Of a DNA stretch of 63,725 nt, positions 16,055 through 25,713 are shown piece by piece. How positions within the stretch are numbered: position 1 is the stretch's first letter; the number at the start of each line of letters is the position of its first letter. Below the pieces are notes generated by a model. The model saw only the letters and a list, made by a program, of their open reading frames with translations, ran no database searches and was not told the origin of the DNA. Source of the stretch: an uncultured Clostridia bacterium. GTDB taxonomy: Bacteria > Bacillota > Clostridia > TANB77 > CAG-508. The position numbers were made by a program, and so were the translations under genes. The stretch lies in NCBI GenBank assembly GCA_934129785.1, contig CAKOWW010000009.1:1-63725 (forward strand), written 5' to 3'.

Positions 16055-17917
16055 TTATTTTTCCTTTCGCTTTTCTAATATGTATTCATATATGCTTTTT
16101 GCATCCTGACTGTATATTTTTTCTAATTCCTCAACACTTCCATGTTTTATAAATTCATCTGGATATGCATATGATTTAATTTTTATATTTTCCATGTTTT
16201 CATTTATTATAAGTTCTTTTGTTGCTGTTCCTAGCCCATTAATTATTGTGCCATCTTCAATTGTTATTACATTTTTTGTTTTTTCAATTGATTTTTTTAT
16301 TGCTTCAATATCTAATGGTTTTAAGAATCTTGCATTTATAACTTCTGCTTCTATTTTTTCATTTTCTAACATTTTTGCAACTTCTATTGCTCTTGATACT
16401 GTTTTTCCTATTGCAATTATTGAAATATCTTTTCCTTGTTTTAATATTTCTGCTTTTCCTTCTCTAATTTCTTCGTGTTTTTCAAATTTTTCGTTTGATT
16501 CTCCGCCTCTTGGATATCTTATTACTACTGGCTTTTTAAGATTTACAGCATATTCTAGCATGTCTTCTAATTCTTTAAAATCTTTTGGTGCCATTATTGT
16601 TAAATTTGGTACTAGTCTAAAAAACGCCATATCTAGAGTCCCTTGGTGTGTTTCTCCGTCTGCTCCTACTATTCCTGCTCTGTCTACACACATTATTACA
16701 GGTAAATTTTGAAGTGCTATGTCATGTATTACTTGATCATATGCTCTTTGGTAAAATGATGAATATATTGGAACTACTGGTATTATGCCTTGACTTGCCA
16801 TTCCGGCAGCTAAACATAATGCGTGTTGTTCTGCTATTCCTACATCAAAAAATCTTTTCGGAAATTTATTTGCAAATTCTTTTAGTCCTGTTCCATCTTT
16901 CATTGCAGCTGTTATTGCTACAATTTTTTCATTTTTACTTGCTAATTCTATTAATTTATCTCCAAATACTTTTGAATAATCTTTGCCTTTTTTAGTTTTT
17001 GTTTTCCCTGTTTTTATATCAAATGGTGCAGTTGCATGAAATTTATCAGGATTTTTTTCTGCTATTTCATATCCTTTTCCTTTTTTAGTTAATACATGGA
17101 TTAACACTGGTCCTTCTAGTTGTTTACTGATTGTTAACATTCTTTCTAATTCTTCTAGGTTGTGTCCATCTACTGGTCCTAAATATCTAAATCCAATATC
17201 TTCAAAATACATTTTGGGAATTATTAATTGTTTTATGCTTCTTTTTAATCTTTGTACTGTTTTTACAAATGGCTTTCCTACTACTGGTATTTTGTTTATT
17301 ATGTTTTTCATAGATACATTTGATTTTGTGTAACTTCTTTTTGTTCTTAATTTACTAAGTAACATATTTATTCCACCAATATTTTTGGATATACTCATTT
17401 CATTGTCATTTAATATTACTGTTAGTCTAGTTTGACTACAACCAGCATCATTTAATGCTTCTAGAGCCATTCCTCCTGTTAATGCTCCATCTCCTATTAC
17501 TGCAACTACATTGTTGCTTTTTCCTTCTATGTCTCTTGCTCTTGCCATACCTAATGCTGCTGAAATTGATGTACTACTGTGTCCAGTATTAAAACAGTCT
17601 GCACTTGATTCGTTTGTTTTAGGAAATCCTGCTAGTCCATCTAATTTTCTTATATTTTTTAATTGTTCTTTTCTACCTGTCAAAATTTTGTGGATATAAG
17701 TTTGATGTCCCACGTCCCATACAATTTTATCTTCTGGTAAATTAAATACAGAGTGTAGAGCTATTGTTAGCTCTACAACTCCTAAGTTTGATGCTAAATG
17801 CCCACCATTATTAGATACTATTTCAAGTATATATTTTCTTATTTCTTCAGCTAGCATTTTTTGTTCATCTATATTTAATTTTTTTATATCTCCTGTTTTG
17901 TTTATTTTTTCTAACAT
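16055..17917 (-). CDS. dxs: 1-deoxy-D-xylulose-5-phosphate synthase
   Basis: A 620-aa thiamine-diphosphate enzyme condensing pyruvate and glyceraldehyde-3-phosphate in the first step of the MEP isoprenoid pathway. ATG 17917 is chosen (AGGTGG 5 bases upstream) over the GTG 3 codons earlier. Motifs: HxLSSNLG-like HLASNLGVVELT, WDVGHQTY, HSSTSISAALG, TPP-binding GDGALTGG and NDNEMSIS, then transketolase segments DRAGIVGADGETHQG and RYPRGGE. Length is standard. A TGATATAAT extended -10 overlaps the end of clpC and may give dxs its own promoter. Confidence 0.96.
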   Translation of the reverse strand: MLEKINKTGDIKKLNIDEQKMLAEEIRKYILEIVSNNGGHLASNLGVVELTIALHSVFNLPEDKIVWDVGHQTYIHKILTGRKEQLKNIRKLDGLAGFPKTNESSADCFNTGHSSTSISAALGMARARDIEGKSNNVVAVIGDGALTGGMALEALNDAGCSQTRLTVILNDNEMSISKNIGGINMLLSKLRTKRSYTKSNVSMKNIINKIPVVGKPFVKTVQRLKRSIKQLIIPKMYFEDIGFRYLGPVDGHNLEELERMLTISKQLEGPVLIHVLTKKGKGYEIAEKNPDKFHATAPFDIKTGKTKTKKGKDYSKVFGDKLIELASKNEKIVAITAAMKDGTGLKEFANKFPKRFFDVGIAEQHALCLAAGMASQGIIPVVPIYSSFYQRAYDQVIHDIALQNLPVIMCVDRAGIVGADGETHQGTLDMAFFRLVPNLTIMAPKDFKELEDMLEYAVNLKKPVVIRYPRGGESNEKFEKHEEIREGKAEILKQGKDISIIAIGKTVSRAIEVAKMLENEKIEAEVINARFLKPLDIEAIKKSIEKTKNVITIEDGTIINGLGTATKELIINENMENIKIKSYAYPDEFIKHGSVEELEKIYSQDAKSIYEYILEKRKEK

Positions 17918-17956
17918 TGCTACCACCTATTTTTTTGTTTTTGCTAGCATATTATA

Positions 17957-20398
17957 TCACAAAACTACTATTTTTTCATCTTTTACGCCTATTTTTGTTA
18001 ATTTATTTTTTTGTAAGTTACCATCTAGTATTTCTTCTGCTAATCTATCTTCTAATACTGATTGAATTGTTCTTCTAAGTGGTCTTGCACCAAAGTTTTT
18101 ATCTATACCTTTGCTGGCAATTAGTTTCTTTACTTCTGGCATTATTTCTATTTTTATTTTTTGAGCTTTTAGTCTTGCTTCTACTTCTTTTAGCATTATA
18201 TCTATAATTTTGTCTATTTCTTTATCTGTTAATTTATGGAATACTATTATCTCATCTATACGATTTATGAATTCTGGTCTTAGTTCTCTTTTTAATGCTT
18301 CCATAACTTCTTTTTTTGTATTTTCATAATCGCTTTTAGCTTTTTTGTCTTCTTCATTTTTAGCAAATCCTAATGCTTTTTTGTCTGTTATTAGTCTTGC
18401 TCCTATATTAGATGTCATTATTATTACTGTGTTTTTAAAGTTTACTGTTCTTCCGTTAGAATCTGTTAGTCTACCATCTTCTAGAATTTGTAATAACATA
18501 TTCATTACATCTGGATGGGCTTTTTCTATTTCATCAAATAATACTACTGAATATGGTTTTCTTCTTATTTTTTCGGTTAATTGACCACCTTCATCAAATC
18601 CCACATATCCTGGAGGTGAACCAATTAATTTTGCTACTGAATGTGGTTCCATATATTCTGACATGTCTATTCTTATCATAGCGTTTTCATCACCAAAAAG
18701 ACTTTGTGCTAATGCTTTTGATAATTCTGTTTTACCTACACCAGTTGGTCCTAAGAATAAGAATGAACCTATTGGTCTTTTAGGATCTTTTAATCCTACT
18801 CTGCCTCTTCTAATTGCTTTTGCAACAGCTTCTACTGCTTCATCTTGTCCTATTACTCTTTCATGTAATGTTTTTTCTAGCTCTTTTAATTTTTTGTTTT
18901 CATCTTCTGTTATCTTATTTGCTGGTATTCCTGTCCAACTTGATATTACTTCTGCTATATTTTCTTCTGTTATATTTATAATTTCTTTATTGCTTTTATT
19001 TTTCCATTTTTTAGATTCTTTTTCATATTTATCTTTCAGAGCTTTTTGCTCATCTCTCAATTCTGCTGCTTTTTCAAATTTTTGTGTTCTTATTGCTTCT
19101 TCTTTGTTTTTTTCTATTTCTTCTATTTGTTCTTCTAATTTTTTTATGTTTTCTGGCTCTGTATATGTTTTTAGTTTTGCTCTTGATGATGCTTCATCTA
19201 TTAAGTCTATTGCTTTATCTGGTAAAAATCTGTCATTTATATATCTTACAGACATTTTTACTGCTGATTCTATTGCTTCATCTGTTATTTTTACACCATG
19301 ATGCGCTTCATATTTGTCTCTTATTCCTTTTAAAATTTTGATTGTGTCATTTTGACTAGGTTCTCCCAATATTACGGGGCTAAATCTTCTTTCAAGTGCC
19401 GCATCTTTTTCTATATATTTTCTGTATTCATTTAATGTTGTTGCACCAATTAATTGTATTTCGCCTCTTGCAAGCATTGGTTTTAAAATATTAGCTGCAT
19501 CTATTGCTCCTTCTGCTGCGCCAGCTCCTACTATTGTATGAATTTCATCTATAAATAGAATTATGTTTCCTGCTTTTTTTACTTCTTCTAAGGCTTTTTT
19601 TAGTCTTTCTTCAAAGTCTCCTCTGTATTTACTGCCAGCTACCATTCCTGAAATATCCATTGTTACTACTCTTTTATCTTTTAGTATTTCTGGAACGTCT
19701 CCTGATACAATTTTTTGAGCTAATCCTTCTACTGCTGCTGTTTTACCAACACCTGGCTCTCCTATTAAACATGGATTATTTTTTGTTCTTCTTGATAGTA
19801 TTTGAATGATTCTTTCTATCTCTTTTTTTCTTCCTATTATCGGATCTAGTTTTCCAGCTTCTGCTTTTTCTATTAGGTCTTCCCCGAATTGTTTTAGTGT
19901 TGGTCCTAATTTACTATTTGCATTTCTTTTTTCTGTTTTATTGTTACTGTTTTGCACATAGTCTTCGCCTTCATTTATTACTTTTATTATTTCATTATAT
20001 AGTTTAGGAATGTTTACATCTAAATCTAATAATATTCTTGCTGCAATATTGTCTGCTTCTCTTAAAATTCCTATTAATAGGTGTTCTGTTCCTATGTAAC
20101 TATATCCTAGTTTTCTTGATTCTATAAAAGCATTTTCTATTACTCTTTTTGTTCTTGGTGTAAATCCTAATGTTGCTTCAATTGGTGTTTCATGCCCTAC
20201 TAACAAATCTATTTCATCAATTATATTTTCTGGTTTTACTCCTTGGTTTTCTAAAACCTTAGCTGCTACTCCGTTTTCTTCTTTGGCTAATCCATATAGA
20301 ATATGTTCTGTTCCTATATAGTTGTGTCCTAATTCCAATGCTAATGCATTTGCAAGTTCTATTGCTTTTTTTGCTATATTAGTAAATTTATAAGTCAT
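17957..20398 (-). CDS. clpC: Clp protease ATPase subunit ClpC
   Basis: An 813-aa Hsp100 unfoldase that feeds ClpP. Two N-terminal Clp repeats (about 1-145, with IGTEHILYGL and IGTEHLLIGI), first AAA module with GEPGVGKT (about 217), middle coiled domain with a UVR-like segment FEKAAELRDEQKALK (about 430), second AAA module with GPTGVGKT (about 549). The C-terminus carries FGARPLRR. It is third in ctsR-mcsA-clpC, 56 bases after mcsA, with no mcsB between. Expression is expected to follow CtsR through the operators at 21402 and 21462. Confidence 0.96.
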   Translation of the reverse strand: MTYKFTNIAKKAIELANALALELGHNYIGTEHILYGLAKEENGVAAKVLENQGVKPENIIDEIDLLVGHETPIEATLGFTPRTKRVIENAFIESRKLGYSYIGTEHLLIGILREADNIAARILLDLDVNIPKLYNEIIKVINEGEDYVQNSNNKTEKRNANSKLGPTLKQFGEDLIEKAEAGKLDPIIGRKKEIERIIQILSRRTKNNPCLIGEPGVGKTAAVEGLAQKIVSGDVPEILKDKRVVTMDISGMVAGSKYRGDFEERLKKALEEVKKAGNIILFIDEIHTIVGAGAAEGAIDAANILKPMLARGEIQLIGATTLNEYRKYIEKDAALERRFSPVILGEPSQNDTIKILKGIRDKYEAHHGVKITDEAIESAVKMSVRYINDRFLPDKAIDLIDEASSRAKLKTYTEPENIKKLEEQIEEIEKNKEEAIRTQKFEKAAELRDEQKALKDKYEKESKKWKNKSNKEIINITEENIAEVISSWTGIPANKITEDENKKLKELEKTLHERVIGQDEAVEAVAKAIRRGRVGLKDPKRPIGSFLFLGPTGVGKTELSKALAQSLFGDENAMIRIDMSEYMEPHSVAKLIGSPPGYVGFDEGGQLTEKIRRKPYSVVLFDEIEKAHPDVMNMLLQILEDGRLTDSNGRTVNFKNTVIIMTSNIGARLITDKKALGFAKNEEDKKAKSDYENTKKEVMEALKRELRPEFINRIDEIIVFHKLTDKEIDKIIDIMLKEVEARLKAQKIKIEIMPEVKKLIASKGIDKNFGARPLRRTIQSVLEDRLAEEILDGNLQKNKLTKIGVKDEKIVVL

Positions 20399-20454
20399 AT
20401 TATCACTCTCCTATCTTATATTAATATTTTTTATTTTATTTGGTATTCTTTGCA

Positions 20455-20907
20455 TTAATTTAATTTAGCAATTTCATCTCTTATCTTTGCTGCATCTTCA
20501 TACCTTTCTTCCTTTATTGCTTTTTCTAGTTTTTCTTGCAATATTTCTTTTTGCGTTTTTTCTTCGTTCTCTTTTTGTGTATTTCTATTGTTTATTTTTT
20601 CGTCAATAGTTTTGCCTATTTTTTCTTTGTTTCTTATATTTTCTGCATTTCTTCTTGCTATTTTTCTTGTTGGCATAATTCTTGTTTCATCAAAATCTCC
20701 TATCATTGGTATTAATTCTGGCATTCTAAATTCTTCCATAAAATCATCAAAAAATCCTGTAAAATCAAATGGCATACTAAAGTCAATTTGATCTATTCCT
20801 AACTCCTTGCTACATTCTTCACATAAGTTTAGTTTTCTTGTTTTTCCATTTATTGTTTCAGTATATTTTACGTTTGCTTCTCTTTTTCCACAATTGTTAC
20901 ATAACAT
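20455..20907 (-). CDS. mcsA: McsA-like UVR-motif protein lacking the second zinc finger
   Basis: A 150-aa protein. The first treble-clef zinc site is present (CNNCGKREA and, 19 residues on, LCEECSKELG), followed by FDFTGFFDDF and a C-terminal UVR motif (LEKAIKEERYEDAAKIRDEI). In B. subtilis McsA a second CxxC...CxxC finger in the middle activates the arginine kinase McsB. Here that segment is replaced by a Lys/Asn/Glu-rich linker with no cysteines, and mcsB is absent between mcsA and clpC. The protein probably works as a ClpC adaptor or CtsR regulator without arginine phosphorylation. It follows ctsR by 14 bases. Confidence 0.85.
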   Translation of the reverse strand: MLCNNCGKREANVKYTETINGKTRKLNLCEECSKELGIDQIDFSMPFDFTGFFDDFMEEFRMPELIPMIGDFDETRIMPTRKIARRNAENIRNKEKIGKTIDEKINNRNTQKENEEKTQKEILQEKLEKAIKEERYEDAAKIRDEIAKLN

Positions 20908-20921
20908 ATTAATCTCCTCCT

Positions 20922-21368
20922 TTATTCTATGTTTAATAACATGTTTTTAAATATTCTTGCTCTTGTTTCATCTTTGAGCTCTTTTGGCAATCTTAAAACA
21001 TTGTCACTTGTCGCAACTTTTAATAGTTTTGCTTCTTTGGCTGTTATTATGTTGTAAGATAGAAAGTCACTTATTAATATATCTGTTTCGTTTGCTGTTA
21101 GTGAATTTCCTATGTTTTTTATTATATGTAATAAATAATCTTCTTTGTCACTTTTTACTTTTTTTATTGTTATATGGCCTCCGCCACCTCTTTTACTTTC
21201 TACATAATATCCTTGTTGTGGCTTGAATCTTGTTGATATTACATAATTTATTTGTGATGGTACACACTTAAATTGTTCTGCTAATTCATTTCTTTGTATT
21301 TCTATTGCTTCATTTTGTTCATCAAATAAATCTTTGATAAATTCTTCTATCATATCTGAAATTCCCAT
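20922..21368 (-). CDS. ctsR: Heat-shock repressor CtsR
   Basis: A 148-aa repressor of clp genes. The ATG at 21368 is preferred over one 3 codons upstream because AGGAG lies 9 bases before it and directly abuts the earlier ATG. It shows the family's opening ISDMIEEFIKDL, a winged-helix DNA-binding part (ELAEQFKCVPSQINYVISTRF) and the glycine-rich wing ESKRGGGGHITI, which carries the arginine that acts as thermosensor and McsB target in Bacillus. The C-terminal dimer/ClpC-contact domain is present. It is autoregulated by two operators flanking its own promoter. Confidence 0.95.
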   Translation of the reverse strand: MGISDMIEEFIKDLFDEQNEAIEIQRNELAEQFKCVPSQINYVISTRFKPQQGYYVESKRGGGGHITIKKVKSDKEDYLLHIIKNIGNSLTANETDILISDFLSYNIITAKEAKLLKVATSDNVLRLPKELKDETRARIFKNMLLNIE

Positions 21369-21401
21369 TTTCTTCATCTCCTATTTTGCTTTTGTTTTGT
21401 C

Positions 21402-21418
21402 TTTGACTTTCTTTGACC
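21402..21418 (-). promoter_or_regulatory. CtsR operator, downstream site
   Basis: Minus-strand GGTCAAA-GAA-AGTCAAA matches the CtsR heptad direct repeat (A/GGTCAAA, 3-base gap). It lies just after the predicted transcription start. Confidence 0.88.
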
Positions 21419-21426
21419 TATAATAT

Positions 21427-21455
21427 ATTATACTCTGCTTTCGTTTTTTTGCAAA
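21427..21455 (-). promoter_or_regulatory. Promoter of ctsR-mcsA-clpC
   Basis: TATAAT at 21432-21427 with a weak -35 (TTTGCA, 21455-21450) 17 bases upstream. It sits between the two CtsR operators. Confidence 0.65.
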
Positions 21456-21461
21456 GTTCTT

Positions 21462-21486
21462 TTTGACTTTCTTTGACCTTTTGACT
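21462..21486 (-). promoter_or_regulatory. CtsR operator, upstream site plus an extra half-site
   Basis: A second identical GGTCAAA-GAA-AGTCAAA (21478-21462) is preceded by another AGTCAAA half-site (21486-21480) with a 1-base gap, so three heptads stand in tandem. Two full operators around one promoter suggest cooperative repression. Confidence 0.82.
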
Positions 21487-21525
21487 TTTATTTTTCTTTT
21501 AGTTTCTTTTATTATCTCATTTTTT

Positions 21526-21711
21526 CTAATTTTTTCTGTTCTTTTCTTTGTTTTTTGTCATTTTTTCTAATTCTTCTACTCTTTCTTTTTGCATTGGTAA
21601 TGATATCCATGCAAAATATGAACTTACAAATTCTCCATATTTTGTTGTGTCTTCTCCTACTTCTGCTAAACTCTCTTGTTTAAATTTTTCTTGTTTTTCT
21701 TTTTTATCCAT
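21526..21711 (-). CDS. Small acidic hypothetical protein, 61 aa
   Basis: ATG 21711 has AAGGTG about 6 bases upstream; the frame is open 3 codons further but without support. The protein is highly charged at both ends (DKKEKQEKFKQ; ELEKMTKNKEKNRKN) with a short hydrophobic middle (YGEFVSSYFAWISLPM). I do not recognise it. It lies just upstream of the ctsR promoter on the same strand and downstream of the RCC1-type gene's terminator. No clear terminator follows, so readthrough into ctsR is possible. Confidence 0.6.
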   Translation of the reverse strand: MDKKEKQEKFKQESLAEVGEDTTKYGEFVSSYFAWISLPMQKERVEELEKMTKNKEKNRKN

Positions 21712-21780
21712 ATTGCACACCTTCTTTTTAATTTTGTATTTATATTATGTGCAAATTTATTTGTTTTATTCTTTTAAAAT

Positions 21781-21827
21781 TAAAAATACCTTTTTTGATA
21801 TTTTTCATATCTTAAAAGGTATTTTTA
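21781..21827 (-). terminator. Terminator of the RCC1/pilin-type gene
   Basis: A 14-bp perfect stem (21781-21794 and 21814-21827) with T-rich flanks, 4 bases after the stop at 21832. That stop belongs to the +1 frame of the gene, supporting the restored reading. Confidence 0.82.
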
Positions 21828-21831
21828 TTAA

Positions 21832-24478
21832 TTATTTTTCTAATTCTGGACATCTAACAAATGTGCTTGTTCCTTCACTATTTCCTGTTCCTAATTGTCC
21901 ATAATCATTTCTTCCTATTCCATATACTTCACCAGATTTGCTTACAAATAGTGCAAATCCATCTCCTAAAGTTACTGATTTTATATTGTTAGGCAAATTC
22001 ATTTTTACTGGTGTATTATATATTGCACCTATTTCGTAGCCATCTCCTAATATTCCATAGGTATTATATCCCCAACCATATATTTCACCATTACTTAGAA
22101 CTGCAATTGATAACCCTGCTGCTGTTTCTATATTTGTAACTGTTGTTCCTTCTTTTATTGTTAATTTTTCAAAATCTTTCGTTTTTCTATTATTTCCTGA
22201 CATATTAACATTATTTGATATTGTATACAATTCTCCGTTTTCTGTTAATATCAATGTATTACTTCCTTGTATGCCTCCGTGTATTTGACATATCAAATTT
22301 TATATCTTTTATTTTATCTTTTATTTTATTTAGTGTTTCACTTGTTACTTCCTTTGGATATTTAGTTATATTTCCCATTCCTATATACACTATATCTCCT
22401 GATATATTAGGTAATTTTATAAATTCATCTGATCCTGCCCAATATATTTTATTATCATTTGTAGTTATTATTGATGCAAATCCTTTTTGTGATACATATA
22501 TTTCTTTAATGTTCTCCAACTCTTCTTTTTCATTTTTCATAATTGCTGTATAATTTTCTCTATAAGCCACCTCTCCCCATGTTCCAGCACAACTAGTTCC
22601 TTTCGCATAACCTTTATTCCCGTTTGTTATTATATATTTATTGCTTGGTGGTGATGCCATAATTTTCTTAACATTTGTTATTTCTGAATTTATTTTCAAA
22701 TTTTCATATATTTCACCTTTTTTATTTACAATATTTATATTTCCTTTGTTTCCTTGCATAAATATTGCGTCTTGAAATATTGTTTGTAAAGTAGTATATT
22801 CTCTTGATTTTGGATTACTAATATTTATAGCAGCGATATATACTTTTCCATTAGTTTCAAAAGCTAAATTCCCATGCACATTTTCTACTGGTTTTATATT
22901 TGAAAAATTTAATAATTTTGTACCATTAAAATCACATAAACTTCCATTAATTATTATATTCTCATTATATAATAATTGTGTAGCTGATGTAGTATTCACT
23001 TTTTTACTAACACTATTTGTAATTTTATATACATTTCCATTTTCATCTATATATGAATATCTGTTGGCATATAATTTTACATCTTTTACATTTTCGGCTA
23101 CTTTCTCAAATTTCGTTCTATCTACTGTATCTCCTGTTCCTAATGAACCATTATAGTTATATCCACACATATATAATTCACCATTTTCTTTAAGCATTGC
23201 TGCATTTTCTCCAAATGGTTCTATCTTTTTTACATTACTTATATTTTCATCATATTGGCTTATATTTATGTATGTTGTTTGATATTCATCCTTTTTTCCT
23301 ATTCCCAATGTTCCATAATAATTTGTACCTGCTGCATATATTGTACCATCATTATATTTAACAAAAACATTAGTACTTTGATTGCCTAAACTTAACCATG
23401 CTTCTTGAATTTTGTTTCCTTCTAATCCATTTACTTTTACGTAATTACTGTATGTGCTTGTATTTCCTTGTCCTAATTGACCACTTGCATTATTACCACA
23501 CATCCAAACATTTCCGTCTTCATCTATAACAAATGTATTTAGTACTCCTGCCCATACATTTTTTGCTTTTACACCTTCTGCACCTTCTGTTCTTCCTTCT
23601 AATATTTTGGTTGGTTCTGTAACTAGGTAAGAATTTCCTTGACCTAATTTATTATATGAGTTATCTCCCCATGCCCATAATTCATTATCTTGGTCTATTA
23701 CATATATAGTTCCACTTGATATATATATTTTTTTTGCAGGCAAATTCATTTTATTTCCTGTTGTTTCGTTTATTTTTTCCAAATTTAATTCTTGTGCTTC
23801 ATTAAATTTTTTATATTCTTCATTAGATATACCTGACATAGCATTTTTTTGTCCTATTACTTTTACTGTTCCATTTCCATAAAGTTTATACACATTTTCT
23901 GATGTTGCTACATATTTAGGATCTTCCTCATTGTTTAATGGTATTATTATATTTATTTTACTATTTTCATAATTTATTCCATCTATATGTATTACTTTGT
24001 AATTGTCCCCTTTAATAAATATTACAAGTTTGTCTTTATATTCTTTTGTACTTTGAATTATATTTGTGTCTAGTTTGTAAAATTTTGTATAGTCTAAGTT
24101 ATCTATACTAGGAATTGTATTACCAAAATTTTCTGATTGCATACTTAACATTTGATATTTTAATTCTTCTGGTAATTTTAGTAATTCCTCTTTTGTTAAC
24201 ATATCTTTTATTGTTATCTTTTGCCCTTCTTCTGTTTTTGCTATTGGATATGCTTCTTCTCCTTCTTTTCCATTTAAGTATTCCCCTGTTTTATATAATT
24301 CTATTTCTTCTTTTATTTGTGATATTGTGCTTTTGACTTTTGCTTCATTTGCTTGGTTTATTATGCCATTACTTCCAGTTAGTGTTGCTATTGACACTCC
24401 TGCTAAAATTAATAAGACTATTATTGTTATTATTAATGCTATTAATGTAATTCCTGTGTTTTCTTCTGTTTTGTTCAT
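21832..24478 (-). CDS. Pilin-type surface protein with RCC1-like repeats, needs +1 frameshift
   Basis: Restored length 881 aa. Residues 5-35 are a type IV pilin-like segment (NTGITLIALIITIIVLLILAG) followed by the usual STATxTGSNGIINQANEAK-like helix. From about residue 180 come beta-propeller RCC1-type repeats with recurring D-G-E-L-Y-x-x-G-x-N-x-x-G-x-L-G-x-G (ELWAWGDNSYNKLGQG, NVWMCGNNASGQLGQG, ELYMCGYNYNGSLGTG). The zero frame stops at 22259; the last repeats (EIYGWGYNTYGILGDG, EVYGIGRNDYGQLGTG) lie in the +1 frame. The shift is needed at codon 734, an in-frame CGG followed by A. Likely exported and surface-displayed; ligand unknown. Confidence 0.85.
22276..22279 (-). other. Frameshift site 2: ACA CGGA in the RCC1/pilin gene
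   Basis: In-frame CGG (22279-22277) followed by A. Zero-frame reading gives RRHTRK and a stop; reading GGA in +1 gives NT-GGIQGSNTLILTENGELY, the start of another RCC1-like unit. Heptamer ACACGGA is identical to site 1. Confidence 0.85.
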
Positions 24479-24494
24479 TTTTTCTCCATTCTTT

Positions 24495-24692
24495 CCTAAA
24501 GTATTTAACTTAAAGAAAATAATTCTTCCTTAAGTTCTTTAATATTAGACTTTTCTTACTTTTTTCTTTATTATTTGTTATATAAAAAAATAGCAAAATC
24601 TATATTTGATTTCTGCTATTTTTTCTTGATTTTTGTATTCTTTATTGTTATAATAACTTTAAGTTTAAATTCGTAAAGTTAAATACTTTAGG
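24495..24692. repeat. 198-bp inverted-repeat element, family 1
   Basis: The ends CCTAAAGTATTTAACTT (24495-24511) and AAGTTAAATACTTTAGG (24676-24692) are perfect 17-bp inverted repeats. Inside is a hairpin at 24584-24624. It sits between two pilin-type genes, 16 bases upstream of the start of the RCC1/pilin gene. A second member with the same outer bases lies at 63093-63282. No reading frame inside. Confidence 0.65.
24584..24624 (-). terminator. Terminator of the pilin-type gene at 24719
   Basis: Stem AAAAAATAGCA/TGCTATTTTTT reinforced by an inner AAATC/GATTT pairing, with A and T tails. It probably ends transcription of the gene at 24719-25525. Confidence 0.6.
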
Positions 24693-24718
24693 ATTTTTTA
24701 TTAAGTCTCTTTTATATT

Positions 24719-25525
24719 TTAGTAATGGTCAAATGTTACTGAAACATTTCTAAATTTCATAATTTGATTTTTATAGTCATCTCTACCATCATATGCTTGC
24801 AATAATACACGATTGTTTTGATTAGCTCTAATTTCTACTTGTTTATTTACTTTTATCCATTTTTCTTTTTCCAAGTTTTCTAATATTTTTGTATATTCTT
24901 TTTCTCTATTAAAATTAAATATTCCATAATTAACTCTATTTTCACTTGTTGAGTTTGGAATGTACACTTCAAAACTTAGATTATATGTGCCAGTTGGCAT
25001 ATATTCTGGTAATCCATTATCCCAATATGTTGCCCAGCCATAGCTTCCCATGACTGAAACTAGCATATTATCTTCAATGTAACCGTATGCTCTTCCAGAC
25101 ACTTGATTCGTATTACGACACTCATTAACTTTACTAATTTCAAAAAAATTATAATCTAAATCTTCGATTTTGATTTTTCCATCCAAGCCTATTTGATACA
25201 GATTTTTCCCGAAAAAAAAATATGAATTATTATTTTTGAAGAAATTTTCGTTTTCTTTTATTTCAAATCCACTATTTGATAGCTCTTTTTTTAAGTTTGT
25301 TTCATTTAAAGATTTATTAATTAGAAGACCTTCTACTGCTATTTGTATTTTTTCTAATTCACTTTTCTCACCAATTTCTTTTTTGGCATTTTGTGCTTGT
25401 ATTAAAATCCCGTTATTTCCTGTTAACATTGCTATTGAAACACCTGATAAAATTAATAATATGATAATAGTAATTACTAATGCTATTAATGTAATTCCTT
25501 TGGTATTTTCCCTTTGATTCATCAT
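24719..25525 (-). CDS. Pilin-type exported protein with C-terminal beta-sandwich-like domain
   Basis: A 268-aa protein; ATG 25525 has AAGGAG 8 bases upstream, and the frame is open but unsupported to 25597. After a short basic leader comes KGITLIALVITIIILLILSG followed by MLTGNNGILIQAQNAK, the same N-terminal module as in the genes at 22-24, 36-37 and 62-63 kb. The C-terminal about 140 residues (RAYGYIEDNMLVSVMGSYGW ... YNLSFEVYIPN ... VRNVSVTF-like end) look like a carbohydrate-binding beta-sandwich, though no family can be named. The module suggests class III signal processing and display on or near the envelope. Confidence 0.72.
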   Translation of the reverse strand: MMNQRENTKGITLIALVITIIILLILSGVSIAMLTGNNGILIQAQNAKKEIGEKSELEKIQIAVEGLLINKSLNETNLKKELSNSGFEIKENENFFKNNNSYFFFGKNLYQIGLDGKIKIEDLDYNFFEISKVNECRNTNQVSGRAYGYIEDNMLVSVMGSYGWATYWDNGLPEYMPTGTYNLSFEVYIPNSTSENRVNYGIFNFNREKEYTKILENLEKEKWIKVNKQVEIRANQNNRVLLQAYDGRDDYKNQIMKFRNVSVTFDHY

Positions 25526-25677
25526 ATGTTTTTCTCCTTTTCTCTCTAAGCATATTTTATAGTTTTGCAATTGGTTTGTACACGAACTTTTTTCCACATA
25601 TTTGCTTTTTTCTTCTGTTATTATTTTACACTAATCTATAATTTCTATTCCTTTTATACTATTCTCCTAACAGTAAA

Positions 25678-25701
25678 AAGCAAGCCTTCTATGACTTGCT
25701 T
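25678..25701 (-). terminator. Terminator of the stomatin-like gene
   Basis: AAGCAAG/CTTGCTT stem followed by TTTTT on the minus strand, 12 bases past the stop at 25714. Confidence 0.75.
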
Positions 25702-25713
25702 AAACTTTTATAA

